Source of the DNA: an uncultured Phaeodactylibacter sp.
Lineage (GTDB): Bacteria > Bacteroidota > Bacteroidia > Chitinophagales > Saprospiraceae
NCBI GenBank assembly: GCA_913062745.1
Contig: CAJXXJ010000001.1
Coordinates: 1-28,812, forward strand
Reading direction: 5' to 3'
Length of the DNA stretch: 28,812 bases
The translations under genes and the position numbers were made by a program. Shown here piece by piece: positions 1 to 7,383 of this stretch. Position 1 is the stretch's first letter. Every line of letters starts with the position of its first letter. Below the pieces are notes generated by a model. The model was not told where the DNA came from. It was given only the letters and a program-made list of their open reading frames with translations, and searched no databases.

Positions 1-594
1 GCGGTCAAACTGCATGCCCTGCACTTCGTCCACGTAAGTTTCGGTACCTTTGGCCTCTTCAACGGTGATGACGCCATCGGTAGTGACGCGCTCCATCGCA
101 TCAGCAATCAGCCTGCCGATTTCGGAGTCGTTGTTGGCGGAGATAGAGGCCACCTGACGGATTTTGTCGAAGTTGCCGCTGACCGGCTCGGCCTGCTCGC
201 GGATGTTTTCCACCACGATTTTTACCGCCTTGTCTATGCCGCGCTTGAGGTCGATCGGGCTGGCGCCGGAAGTGACGTTTTTCAGGCCGGCAGTGATCAT
301 GGCCTGCGCCAAAACAGTGGCAGTGGTCGTGCCATCGCCTGCCATATCAGCGGTTTTGCTGGCTACTTCTTTAGCCATCTGCGCGCCCATATTTTCAAGT
401 TTGTTGGGCAGCTCTATTTCCTTAGCCACGCTGACGCCGTCTTTGGTGACTTTTGGTGCGCCAAAGCTCTTCTCGATCACTACGTTACGGCCTTTCGGGC
501 CCAGAGTTACCTTTACGGCATTCGCCAGCTTGTCGATGCCGGCTTTGAGCTGTTCGCGGGAGGCATTGCCCCAATTCAGTTCTTTAGCAGCCAT
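1..594 (-). CDS. groL: GroEL chaperonin, N-terminal part (cut by window edge)
   Basis: Hsp60 chaperonin subunit, which folds client proteins in the cytoplasm inside the GroEL-GroES cage. Reading the minus strand from the ATG at 594 gives 198 codons that begin MAAKELNWG and run off the window, so about a third of the usual 540-550 residues is present. The equatorial domain is clear: the LGPKGRNV phosphate loop at residues 31-38, the conserved Asp52 in [10 protein letters not shown], and the ATP-hydrolysis motif GDGTTT with Asp87 at the same number as in E. coli. It lies 43 bp behind groES on the same strand, the usual groESL order. No CIRCE element (TTAGCACTC-N9-GAGTGCTAA) was seen upstream of the pair. 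Identity is certain; the C-terminus is outside the window. Confidence 0.98.
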   Translation of the reverse strand, partial: MAAKELNWGNASREQLKAGIDKLANAVKVTLGPKGRNVVIEKSFGAPKVTKDGVSVAKEIELPNKLENMGAQMAKEVASKTADMAGDGTTTATVLAQAMITAGLKNVTSGASPIDLKRGIDKAVKIVVENIREQAEPVSGNFDKIRQVASISANNDSEIGRLIADAMERVTTDGVITVEEAKGTETYVDEVQGMQFDR

Positions 595-637
595 AGTTTA
601 AAGGGATTTTTAAGGTTAAGAAATGAGCTCGGAAAGA

Positions 638-925
638 CTAGTTCTCGTTCAGTACCACGAGCACGTCATCCTCACGCATGATGAGGTAGTCGTCGCCCTT
701 GTACTGCAGTTCCTGCCCGGCGTATTTGCCGTACAGCACGCGGTCGCCGATTTTGAGGTTCAACTTGACGCCTTCCTTGCCTGGGCCAATTGCTACCACT
801 TCGCCCTGCTGCGGCTTCTCCTTGGCGGTATCCGGAATGATGATGCCGCCAGCCGTTTTGTCCTCTGCAGGCAGGGGCTTGATCACTACCCGGTCGTTAA
901 TCGGTTTTAAGCTCACTTTACTCAT
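638..925 (-). CDS. groES: GroES co-chaperonin
   Basis: Hsp10 lid of the GroEL chamber. The 95-residue product matches the usual GroES length. It shows the conserved start [12 protein letters not shown], the mobile loop that docks on GroEL (GGIIIP at residues 26-31), and the C-terminal [11 protein letters not shown] and REDDVL motifs. I chose the ATG at 925. A TTG two codons further upstream (931) is in frame but would add residues not typical of the family. The gene is first in a groES-groEL operon, and a sigma-54-like promoter lies 52-68 bp upstream of the start. Confidence 0.97.
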   Translation of the reverse strand: MSKVSLKPINDRVVIKPLPAEDKTAGGIIIPDTAKEKPQQGEVVAIGPGKEGVKLNLKIGDRVLYGKYAGQELQYKGDDYLIMREDDVLVVLNEN

Positions 926-976
926 AACCAATGTCGATTTTGGTGAAAAATGAAAAGGTCTTCTGAAAATTGGCTT

Positions 977-993
977 AGCAAATCAAATGCCAA
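977..993 (-). promoter_or_regulatory. Candidate sigma-54 (-24/-12) promoter of groESL
   Basis: The minus strand reads TTGGCATTTGATTTGCT. The sigma-54 consensus is YTGGCACGRNNNTTGCW. The TTGGCA and TTGCT blocks match fully and the invariant GG and GC doublets are exactly 10 bp apart; only the variable CGR positions differ. A start site about 12 bp downstream would give a leader of roughly 40 nt before the groES ATG. Sigma-54 control of a chaperonin operon is known for Bradyrhizobium groESL3, but is not expected for an apparent housekeeping copy. No enhancer-binding-protein site was identified. Confidence 0.45.
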
Positions 994-1138
994 CTGCAGG
1001 AGGGAGGGCCACTTTGGCAGCCCGGCAGGGGCGTTTTTTGAAAAAGGCGGTGTCATTTTGTCAGCCGACTTGCTGTTAATATTTCCAAAACGAAGCCTTA
1101 ACCTTTTCTTAGGTCAATAAGTCAGGGCATTCCCGTAC

Positions 1139-1308
1139 CTTAGTACACCGTGTATTAAGTTAGTGAGTATTTTGAACGAGGGTATTTTTTCCTCAATCAA
1201 GGCGCTGCGGAGCCTCGTAGCCTAAGCTACGAAGGCGAGCACGCAACGATGAGTGAGGGAAAAAGAGCCCTTCAAAATGCTTAAAAATTTATTACACGGT
1301 GTACTTAG
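1139..1308. repeat. 170-bp imperfect palindromic element (MITE-like)
   Basis: The ends are 16-bp inverted repeats: CTTAGTACACCGTGTA at 1139-1154 and TACACGGTGTACTTAG at 1293-1308, with one mismatch. The centre is a perfect hairpin, CGTAGC-CTAA-GCTACG (1216-1231). Outer arms and inner hairpin share the same centre at 1223.5, so the whole block is one long palindrome with decayed middle arms; the stretches around TATTTTGAA/TTCAAAAT and TTTTCCTCA/TGAGGGAAA still pair. The terminal TACAC-C-GTGTA is itself nearly palindromic. It has no ORF. A 7-bp direct repeat GCATTCC occurs just outside both ends (1127-1133 and 1311-1317) but does not abut them. This fits a non-autonomous mobile or palindromic repeat element; a regulatory cruciform is the alternative. 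Confidence 0.6.
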
Positions 1309-1335
1309 TAGCATTCCAAAAAAACCTAAAGAGCT

Positions 1336-1902
1336 ATGAAAAACCTTGCCTTATTCCTCTGTGCCGGCCTGCTGTTATGGTCTGCCTGCCAAAATGACGA
1401 CCCGGCCCCTCCTGTATTCGAAAATGAATTGCGCTACGACGGCCCCAACCTTACCGGCCCGGTACTGGCCGCCGGTGAATACGAAGCGGCTGTGCGATTT
1501 TCTGCCGGCTATCTGGACAACTATGACGGCCGCGAACTGACAGCCGTGCAGTTCTTCCTGGGGCAACTCCCGGCTGGCTGCGAACTGCGCATTTACGAGG
1601 GCACTACGGGGGGTGATGCGCCGGCAACGCTGCTCGCGAGCTTTGACCTCAGCGCACAGGTGCAGGCCCCTGCCTGGAACCGCTTCCCGCTGCCCAACCC
1701 GGTAGTCATCGGCCCGCGTGACCTCTGGCTGAGTGTGGCGCTTACGCATACACAGCAGCAGCAGTCGATTGGCTGCGATGCCGGGCCCAACCAAATCGAT
1801 GGAGATTGGTTGTTTACCACAGCAGACGGGCAGTGGCGCCCTTACACCGAGCGCACCCCCGAAAGCATCAACTGGAACATACGCGGCGAATTAGCAGAAT
1901 GA
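1336..1902 (+). CDS. Surface lipoprotein with beta-sandwich adhesin-like domain
   Basis: A 188-residue predicted lipoprotein of unknown function. The N-terminus is a short signal peptide ending in a lipobox-like WSAC, with the lipidated Cys at residue 18, followed by an acidic/proline linker that may act as an export signal. The rest resembles a domain recurrent in Bacteroidota surface proteins and peptidases: strands around AVQFFLGQLP and LRIYEG, a W-N-x-F-P-L-P block, a dLWLSVAL strand, and a closing SINWNIRGEL. The resemblance is from pattern memory and not from a profile search. It ends 68 bp before the downstream peptidase gene on the same strand, so co-transcription is possible. The upstream side is the 170-bp palindrome. 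Confidence 0.6.
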   Translation: MKNLALFLCAGLLLWSACQNDDPAPPVFENELRYDGPNLTGPVLAAGEYEAAVRFSAGYLDNYDGRELTAVQFFLGQLPAGCELRIYEGTTGGDAPATLLASFDLSAQVQAPAWNRFPLPNPVVIGPRDLWLSVALTHTQQQQSIGCDAGPNQIDGDWLFTTADGQWRPYTERTPESINWNIRGELAE

Positions 1903-1970
1903 GAGGCGTTTCTTAAATCCAACTGGATTTCCTAATTTCGGTGCGCATTGGATAAAATGAGCTTATATCT

Positions 1971-4316
1971 ATGAAGAATATCACGCTATTACTGATTGCA
2001 GTATTGGGGGCAAGCCTCGGGCTGCAAGCCCAAAAGGGCATTACCCTGGAAGACATCTGGAGCAACTACGAATACTACGCTCGCTCGGTGCCGGGGTTCA
2101 ATTTTCTGAAAGACGGCAAGCATTACACCCGGCTGGAGGAAAATAAAATACAGCAGTACGATTTCACGACCGGTTCCTTGATCACCACCATCTTCGACCC
2201 GGCTGCTGTGGGCAGAGGCAGTGAGCTCTCTGAAGAGGTGGACGGCTACACTTTCAGTGAGGACGAAAGCAAAATTTTGATCCGCACCAGCACTGAATCC
2301 ATCTACCGCCGCTCCTTCGTAGCCAACTATTATGTCTACGACCGGACTGCAAAGTCGCTGACGCCGGTTTACGAAGATGGAAAGCAAGGCTATGCCACCT
2401 TTAACCCGCAGGCGGACAAAGTGGCTTTTGTCCACGACAACAACCTCTATCTGCATGATCTCTCTACGGGTAAAGTCAATGCGCTGACAGAAGAGGGCGA
2501 GCGCAATAAGATTATCTATGGCTCTACCGATTGGGTGTACGAGGAGGAGTTTGGCTTTGCCCAGGCTTTCTTTTGGTCGCCCGACGGGCAGCGGCTGGCC
2601 TTCTACCGTTTCGACGAGAGCGAGGTAGCTGAATTTACGATGACCAACTACCGGGATGACCTCTATCCGGAGTACGAAACGTTTAAGTATCCGAAGGTCG
2701 GGGAGGATAACTCGGTGGTCTCCATTTTTATTTATGACCTGAACCGGGGCAAAGCCGTGCCGGTACAATTGGGGCAGGAAACCGACATTTACATTCCCCG
2801 CATCAAGTGGACCCAAAGCTCTGATCAGCTCTGTGTATACCGTATGAACCGGCATCAGAACCATCTGGAGCTGCTCCTGGCCGACAGCAAGACCGGGGAG
2901 ACGGATTTGCTGCTGGAAGAGAAAAACGAATACTACATCGGCGAATATGTGCTGGACAACCTGACCTTCCTCGAAGATGGGAAGCGCTTCGTCTGGACGA
3001 GTGAGAAAGACGGCTGGCACCACATCTACCTTTACAACATGCGCGGCAAAGAGCTGGAGCAGGTGACCAAGGGCAAATGGGAGGTGACCAAACTGTACGG
3101 TATAGACGAAGCAGCGGGCCGCATTTACTATCAGGCGGCGGAGAAGTCGCCTATGCAGCGGCAGGTATACAGCATCGGGCTGGACGGTAAAGATAAAAAG
3201 GTGCACGCCGGGCAGTCCGGCTGGAACGATGCGCAGTTCAGCAGCACTTTCGACTACTACATCGTAAACCACTCCACAGCTAACACACCGGCTACCTACG
3301 TAGTGTATGAAAAGTCAGGCCGTCAGCTACGCGTAGTAGAAGACAACCGTCAGCTACGGGAGAAGCAAGCCAAACGGGAAACGAGCCCGGTGGAGTTTTT
3401 CAGTTTTAAAACCGGTGACGGGGTGGAACTGAATGGCTGGATGATTAAGCCCAAAAATTTCAAGCCCAACCGGCAATACCCGGTCTTTATGACCCTGTAC
3501 GGTGGCCCGGGCAGTCAGAAGGTGACGGACAACTACATGGGGATGAACTACTGGTGGTATCAGATGCTGGCGCAGGAAGGCTTCATCGTGGCCTGTGTGG
3601 ATAACCGCGGCACCGGCGGGCGCGGGGAGGAGTTTAAGAAAATGACTTACCTGCAGCTGGGCCATTACGAGACGATTGACCAAATCGAAGCCGCGAGATA
3701 CCTGGGCGAGCAGCCGTATATCGATAAGAACCGCATCGGTGTGTTCGGGTGGAGCTACGGGGGCTACCTTTCCTCCCTCTGCCTGCTGAAAGGCAATGAT
3801 GTATTCGATGCCGCTATCGCAGTGGCCCCGGTCACCAACTGGAAATGGTACGATACCATCTATACCGAGCGCTATATGCGCACCTACAAGGAAAACGAGG
3901 ATGGCTACCGCGACAACTCCCCGGTCTACTTCGCCGACCGGCTCAAGGGAGACTATCTGTTGATACACGGTATGGGAGATGATAATGTGCACTTCCAGCA
4001 TACTGCCGAGATGGCGAATGCGCTCATTACCGCCAACAAGCAGTTTGAGACCTATTTCTACCCCAACAGAAACCACGGCATCTACGGCGGCAACACCCGC
4101 CTGCACCTGTACGAGAAGATGACAAACTTCCTGAAGGCACATCTGGAGCCGGAGGTAGCGGTCATCTACAACTCCAACGATCCGCGGGTGAAAATCAACC
4201 CGGCTTTGCAGAGTGCTCCGGCGCGTAAATTCCGCCCGGCCAAGCCTTCCACCGGACAAATCCAAAAGGTAGAGCGTATCAAGGAAAGCGACATCCGGAA
4301 AAAGAAAGACAACTAA
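1971..4316 (+). CDS. Dipeptidyl-peptidase IV family serine peptidase (S9B), exported
   Basis: Cleaves Xaa-Pro or Xaa-Ala dipeptides from peptide N-termini, probably in the periplasm. The 781-residue product starts with a Sec signal peptide ending near LQAQ (residue 21). Residues about 40-480 form the DPP4 beta-propeller, with the DWVYEEEFG segment (Glu191-Glu193) that supplies the paired glutamates holding the substrate amino terminus. The C-terminal alpha/beta-hydrolase domain carries the nucleophile Ser595 in GWSYGG, Asp670 in HGMGDDNVHF, and His702 in NRNHGIYGG. All family hallmarks are present, so it should be active. The last 50 residues are a basic tail beyond the usual end. An intrinsic terminator follows. 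Confidence 0.93.
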   Translation: MKNITLLLIAVLGASLGLQAQKGITLEDIWSNYEYYARSVPGFNFLKDGKHYTRLEENKIQQYDFTTGSLITTIFDPAAVGRGSELSEEVDGYTFSEDESKILIRTSTESIYRRSFVANYYVYDRTAKSLTPVYEDGKQGYATFNPQADKVAFVHDNNLYLHDLSTGKVNALTEEGERNKIIYGSTDWVYEEEFGFAQAFFWSPDGQRLAFYRFDESEVAEFTMTNYRDDLYPEYETFKYPKVGEDNSVVSIFIYDLNRGKAVPVQLGQETDIYIPRIKWTQSSDQLCVYRMNRHQNHLELLLADSKTGETDLLLEEKNEYYIGEYVLDNLTFLEDGKRFVWTSEKDGWHHIYLYNMRGKELEQVTKGKWEVTKLYGIDEAAGRIYYQAAEKSPMQRQVYSIGLDGKDKKVHAGQSGWNDAQFSSTFDYYIVNHSTANTPATYVVYEKSGRQLRVVEDNRQLREKQAKRETSPVEFFSFKTGDGVELNGWMIKPKNFKPNRQYPVFMTLYGGPGSQKVTDNYMGMNYWWYQMLAQEGFIVACVDNRGTGGRGEEFKKMTYLQLGHYETIDQIEAARYLGEQPYIDKNRIGVFGWSYGGYLSSLCLLKGNDVFDAAIAVAPVTNWKWYDTIYTERYMRTYKENEDGYRDNSPVYFADRLKGDYLLIHGMGDDNVHFQHTAEMANALITANKQFETYFYPNRNHGIYGGNTRLHLYEKMTNFLKAHLEPEVAVIYNSNDPRVKINPALQSAPARKFRPAKPSTGQIQKVERIKESDIRKKKDN

Positions 4317-4324
4317 TAGCGATC

Positions 4325-4367
4325 AGCGGGGCAACCTTCGTAAAAGAGGGCTGCCCCGCTTGCTTTT
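4325..4367 (+). terminator. Intrinsic terminator after the DPP-IV gene
   Basis: Perfect 9-bp inverted repeat, AGCGGGGCA (4325-4333) and TGCCCCGCT (4352-4360), with an 18-nt loop, followed by TGC and a T-run. It starts 8 bp after the peptidase stop codon. Confidence 0.85.
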
Positions 4368-4479
4368 TTGAACTTATCGGCAATCGTACGGGTTAAAATC
4401 CATGCCCGTACGGCTCACCGTGCGTGCGCCACTTTACTATTTTGCAGGAAAAACGCGAGCAGCGAAAACCAACACCTAC

Positions 4480-4950
4480 ATGTCGATTAAGAAGACGAAA
4501 GCATACGATCTGGAAATTGTCAACCGCAAAGCGGACTTCGAGTACAAGTTCCTTGACACGGTTGAAGCCGGCATCGTACTGCAGGGCACGGAGATCAAAT
4601 CCATCCGGGAGGGCAACGCCAACCTGCGGGATGCTTACTGCTTTTTCCGGAAGGGAGAATTATACATCAAAAGCCTCTTCATCGGCGAATACAAGCACGG
4701 CAATCTCTTCAACCATGAGCCGCGCCGCCTGCGAAAGCTGCTGCTCAAGCGCAATCAGCTGCGTAAGCTGGAAAAGCAGATTAAGGAGCGGGGCTATACC
4801 ATCGTGCCGGTACGCCTGTACATCAACGAGCGGGGTATTGCCAAAATAGAGGTGGCTCTGGCTCAGGGCAAAAAGGTATACGACAAGCGGGAATCCATTA
4901 AGCAGAAAGACATTAAGCGCGATCTTGACCGCATGAAGAAGATGTACTAA
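4480..4950 (+). CDS. smpB: SsrA-binding protein SmpB
   Basis: Binds tmRNA and delivers it to stalled ribosomes for trans-translation. The reading frame opens at 4402, but the start at 4480 gives 156 residues, the normal SmpB length, and begins MSIKKTKAYDLEIVNRKA as the family does. The extra 26 upstream codons have no family counterpart, and a TATTTTG-type -7 element at 4438-4444 would place the transcript start inside them. Conserved parts are visible: the GTEIKSIREG turn, NLRDAYCFFRKGELYI, the IGEYKHGNLFNHEPRR loop, the RRLRKLLL helix, and a basic C-terminal tail (KRESIKQKDIKRDLDR) that inserts into the ribosomal mRNA path. It converges with the metalloregulator gene 8 bp away. Confidence 0.95.
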   Translation: MSIKKTKAYDLEIVNRKADFEYKFLDTVEAGIVLQGTEIKSIREGNANLRDAYCFFRKGELYIKSLFIGEYKHGNLFNHEPRRLRKLLLKRNQLRKLEKQIKERGYTIVPVRLYINERGIAKIEVALAQGKKVYDKRESIKQKDIKRDLDRMKKMY

Positions 4951-4958
4951 CCATCAGG

Positions 4959-5627
4959 CTACACCGCCTCCCGCTGAATAAAGAGGTTCTGGCTTACCTT
5001 TTTCGATAGCAGCTGCTCGCGCTCCCCGCTTATTTTCACTTTCACCGACTCATCATACTCGAACCGCTCGAGCACCTCTATACGGGTGCCAAGCACGAGC
5101 TGCATGCGGTCCAGGTATTGCAGGAATGCAGTGGTGTGGTCCTGTACACCCACAACTGCGCCGGTTTCGCCCTCTCCCAGATCAGAGAGCAGGGCCTGTT
5201 TTCGGAAAGTGAAGTTGCCGTCAGCATCGGGTATGGGGTCGCCGTGGGGGTCAAACTTCGGGTTGCCCAGGAATTCGTCGAGCCGCTCTACGAGCTGTGG
5301 TGATTTGATATGTTCGAGCTGCTCGGCAATCTCGTGCACCTCATCCCAGGAAAAATGCAGATTGTTGACCAGGAATACTTCCCACAGGCGGTGCTTACGA
5401 ATGAGGTGGGTAGCGATGCGCGCTCCGTTTTCCGTCAGGGTAGCCCCACGGTAGCGCTCGTAGTGGATCAGCTCCTTTTCAGAGAGGCGTTTTACCATGT
5501 CGGTGACAGAGGCTGCACTCGTTTCCATAGCTTTGGAAATAGCATTGGTACTCGCCGGCTTGCCCTTGCGTTCCGATATTTTGAAAATTGCCTTCAGGTA
5601 ATTCTCCTCAGTGTGAGATATTTCCAT
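4959..5627 (-). CDS. DtxR/MntR-family metal-dependent transcriptional repressor
   Basis: A cytoplasmic metal-sensing repressor of iron or manganese uptake genes. The 222 residues follow the three-part DtxR layout. An N-terminal winged helix-turn-helix starts at MEISHTEENYLKAIFKI and includes TSAASVTDMVKRL and YRGATLTENG. A metal-binding and dimerisation domain (about 70-140) contains the HEIAEQLEH motif. A C-terminal FeoA/SH3-like domain spans about 150-222. The ATG at 5627 fits the family start. The metal cannot be told from sequence alone. No transporter gene is adjacent. A TATCTTTG -7-like element lies about 112 bp upstream. Confidence 0.9.
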   Translation of the reverse strand: MEISHTEENYLKAIFKISERKGKPASTNAISKAMETSAASVTDMVKRLSEKELIHYERYRGATLTENGARIATHLIRKHRLWEVFLVNNLHFSWDEVHEIAEQLEHIKSPQLVERLDEFLGNPKFDPHGDPIPDADGNFTFRKQALLSDLGEGETGAVVGVQDHTTAFLQYLDRMQLVLGTRIEVLERFEYDESVKVKISGEREQLLSKKVSQNLFIQREAV

Positions 5628-5738
5628 GTGCGGAGCTTATCTTGAGTCGCTATACAAAGCCGGCTTTCGCCAAAATGCATGAGCCCGTTCTGTGGTGTTT
5701 TGCAGTACCACATATAGTACAGCGATTTCGGTCTGATA

Positions 5739-5746
5739 CAAAGATA
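5739..5746 (-). promoter_or_regulatory. -7 promoter element (TATCTTTG) for the metalloregulator gene
   Basis: Exact match on the minus strand to the Bacteroidota -7 consensus TAnnTTTG. No -33 TTG was found at the expected 19-21 bp; the nearest TTG is only 12 bp away. The leader would be about 105 nt. Confidence 0.3.
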
Positions 5747-5874
5747 CTAAGCAGCAGGCAAAAAACAGCAGCCGCCATTTTCCTTTTCCGGCAGCCGGGC
5801 CAACAGTGCGGGAAGAGGAATAAATTTTAGCAAAGTCTTAAAAAAGACCGCCAATCGTTACCGGTAGCTTACCA

Positions 5875-5905
5875 TTGGCTAAAAAGTTGTAACTTTTCAA
5901 CTTTG
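5875..5905 (+). promoter_or_regulatory. Promoter with overlapping inverted-repeat operator
   Basis: TTGG at 5875-5878 and CAACTTTG at 5898-5905 match the Bacteroidota -33 TTG and -7 TAnnTTTG elements with a 20-bp spacer and one mismatch. A perfect inverted repeat AAAGTTG-N8-CAACTTT (5883-5904) spans the spacer and -7 box, so a protein bound there would compete with RNA polymerase. The binding protein is unknown; the divergent DtxR-type regulator is a candidate by position only. Confidence 0.45.
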
Positions 5906-5972
5906 CTGCCGTTTACTTTTTGTAAATGTATAACAGATTAATTACTCCTAACTTACTCAACACAGCGGCTTT

Positions 5973-7337
5973 ATGAAAAGGAAGAAGAACTGGTTGCTTT
6001 TGCTCGTCACCGTCACGATTTCTGTTTTGGCAGTAGCAATAGCAGACCCGTTCAATACGCCGCCTGTTTTCCTAAATCCTACCGACAGCCACGTCATTGC
6101 GCTGAGTGAGCAGGAGTTTGAACTCAACATTGAGGTAGAGGATATTGATAATGATGTCCTCAAGGTACAGGTCTACAACTTGCCGGACTGGTGTACCTTC
6201 GACCCCTACCTCATGCAACTGTACGGGCATCCGGAGCGGATGGATAAGGGGGAGTACTTCATCACCATAAAAGTGGATGACGGCCGCGTAGTCCGCACCA
6301 AAATGCTCGATCTGGAGGTGGAGTACGGCCACTCTGCCGAACAGCACTTGGAGGAAGCAATGAACCGGGTGTGGAAGGAGAAGCTGTCCAACCTGATCGG
6401 CGCGTCCGCTGCGGTCATTTCCCCGGAAGGAGAGCTAAACACCGTAACAATCGGCCACGGCGATGCTTACCGGCGCGAGACGCTTTCCGCCGACCACCGC
6501 TACCGCATAGCAAGCGTTTCCAAACTGGTCACCGCCACGCTGATCATGAAGCTGGTCGAGGAGGGCCACTTTAGCCTCGATGACCACCTGCAGGACCATC
6601 TTCAGGTGCCCGGCCTGCCGAATAGCGCTGAAATCACTATCCGGCAATTGCTCAGTCATACTGCCGGGGTGGTAGACCACCTCAACCACCCTTCTTTTTA
6701 CCGGGGCAACTGGAAATACCGGCGTTGGTCGGAGAGCGACATCTACCGCTTTGCCGCCGTACGCCGCGCCCGCTTCAAGCCGGGCGAAAGCTATGCCTAT
6801 TCCAATACCGGCTACTATCTTCTGGGGGAGCTGGCGGAAAAGGTGACGGGCAAAACGCTGGGGGAAGCTTACGACCACTACATCTTTACGCCCGCCGGGC
6901 TGAAGAATACGCTGTACGATGATTTCAGCCACCGCCGCAAACGTATTGAAAAGCTGGCTGAAAACCGCAGGGCCTACGAATACCACCAATCTGCAGTAGG
7001 CGCTGCCGGCGCCATCATATCCACGCCTTCTGATATGGCGCGCTTCGGGCATGCGCTGTACACCGGGCAGCTCGTCAGCGAAGCCTCCCTGGAGGAGATG
7101 AAAAAGGATGTCGGGTTCGAAAAAGGCGGCGACCACTACGGGCTGGGCATGCGCATGTGGGATGATTACGGCATTCAGCACATCGGGCATACCGGCTCCC
7201 TCATGGGCTACCGCTCTATACTGATGTACCTGCCGGAATACGAGGTGACGCTCGCCATCGCTACCCACCACAGCCACTATCGCTGGTACGACCTCGTCAA
7301 TGAAGTGATGGTGGAAATGGCGGATTACTACCGCTAA
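5973..7337 (+). CDS. Exported class C beta-lactamase-like serine hydrolase with N-terminal Ig/cadherin-type domain
   Basis: A serine hydrolase of the beta-lactamase/D-alanyl carboxypeptidase/esterase family; the substrate is unknown. The 454 residues begin with a basic KRKKN and a hydrophobic segment (signal peptide or anchor, about 6-24). Residues about 28-115 look like a cadherin/He_PIG-type beta domain: NTPPVFLNPTDSHVIALS, EDIDNDVLKV, the LPDWCTFDP block and KVDDGR. The catalytic domain (about 130-450) has Ser181-x-x-Lys184 (SVSK), Tyr276-Ser-Asn278 (YSN) and His406-Thr-Gly408 (HTG). The HTG in place of KTG suggests a class C-like peptidase or esterase and not a resistance enzyme. It is divergent from the metalloregulator. 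Its stop codon overlaps the T-run of the opposing terminator. Confidence 0.85.
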   Translation: MKRKKNWLLLLVTVTISVLAVAIADPFNTPPVFLNPTDSHVIALSEQEFELNIEVEDIDNDVLKVQVYNLPDWCTFDPYLMQLYGHPERMDKGEYFITIKVDDGRVVRTKMLDLEVEYGHSAEQHLEEAMNRVWKEKLSNLIGASAAVISPEGELNTVTIGHGDAYRRETLSADHRYRIASVSKLVTATLIMKLVEEGHFSLDDHLQDHLQVPGLPNSAEITIRQLLSHTAGVVDHLNHPSFYRGNWKYRRWSESDIYRFAAVRRARFKPGESYAYSNTGYYLLGELAEKVTGKTLGEAYDHYIFTPAGLKNTLYDDFSHRRKRIEKLAENRRAYEYHQSAVGAAGAIISTPSDMARFGHALYTGQLVSEASLEEMKKDVGFEKGGDHYGLGMRMWDDYGIQHIGHTGSLMGYRSILMYLPEYEVTLAIATHHSHYRWYDLVNEVMVEMADYYR

Positions 7338-7374
7338 AAAAAACGAGCGCGGCTAACGTTTTCGTCGGCCGCGC
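7336..7374 (-). terminator. Intrinsic terminator of the prolyl oligopeptidase gene
   Basis: On the minus strand the arms GCGCGGC (7374-7368) and GCCGCGC (7353-7347) form a perfect 7-bp GC stem with a 14-nt loop. A tail of eight T (7343-7336) follows after TCG. The tail overlaps the stop codon of the opposing plus-strand gene. The plus strand has no T-run after the stem, so termination is expected mainly for the minus transcript. Confidence 0.8.
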
Positions 7375-7383
7375 CCGTCTGCA

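Larger units (their letters stand above)
926..1335. other. 410-bp divergent intergenic region
   Basis: This gene-free stretch lies between groES (minus) and a lipoprotein gene (plus). It holds the sigma-54-like promoter at 977-993 and the 170-bp palindrome at 1139-1308. No convincing coding frame, tRNA or CIRCE operator was seen. The rest (about 994-1138) shows nothing I can name. Confidence 0.6.
5628..5972. other. 345-bp divergent promoter region
   Basis: Gene-free stretch between the metalloregulator (minus) and the serine hydrolase (plus). It holds a TATCTTTG -7-like element for the minus gene at 5739-5746, a plus-strand promoter with an overlapping inverted repeat at 5875-5905, and AT-rich sequence up to the plus gene. 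Nothing else was recognised. Confidence 0.5.

Noticed and set aside
926..1138. CIRCE (HrcA) operator upstream of groES
   Set aside because: Looked for TTAGCACTC-N9-GAGTGCTAA on both strands; only a loose TTAGTGAGT fragment at 1160-1168 was found, inside the palindromic element.
1915..1930. AAATCC-AACT-GGATTT hairpin after the lipoprotein gene
   Set aside because: AT-rich 6-bp stem without a T-run; too weak to call a terminator.
1989..3272. 427-codon frame opposite the DPP-IV gene
   Set aside because: Shadow of a gene with all catalytic motifs on the plus strand; low-complexity V/L/H/Q-rich product typical of reverse frames.
4402..4479. N-terminal extension of SmpB
   Set aside because: The 26 extra residues have no counterpart in the family, and the family start lies exactly at 4480.
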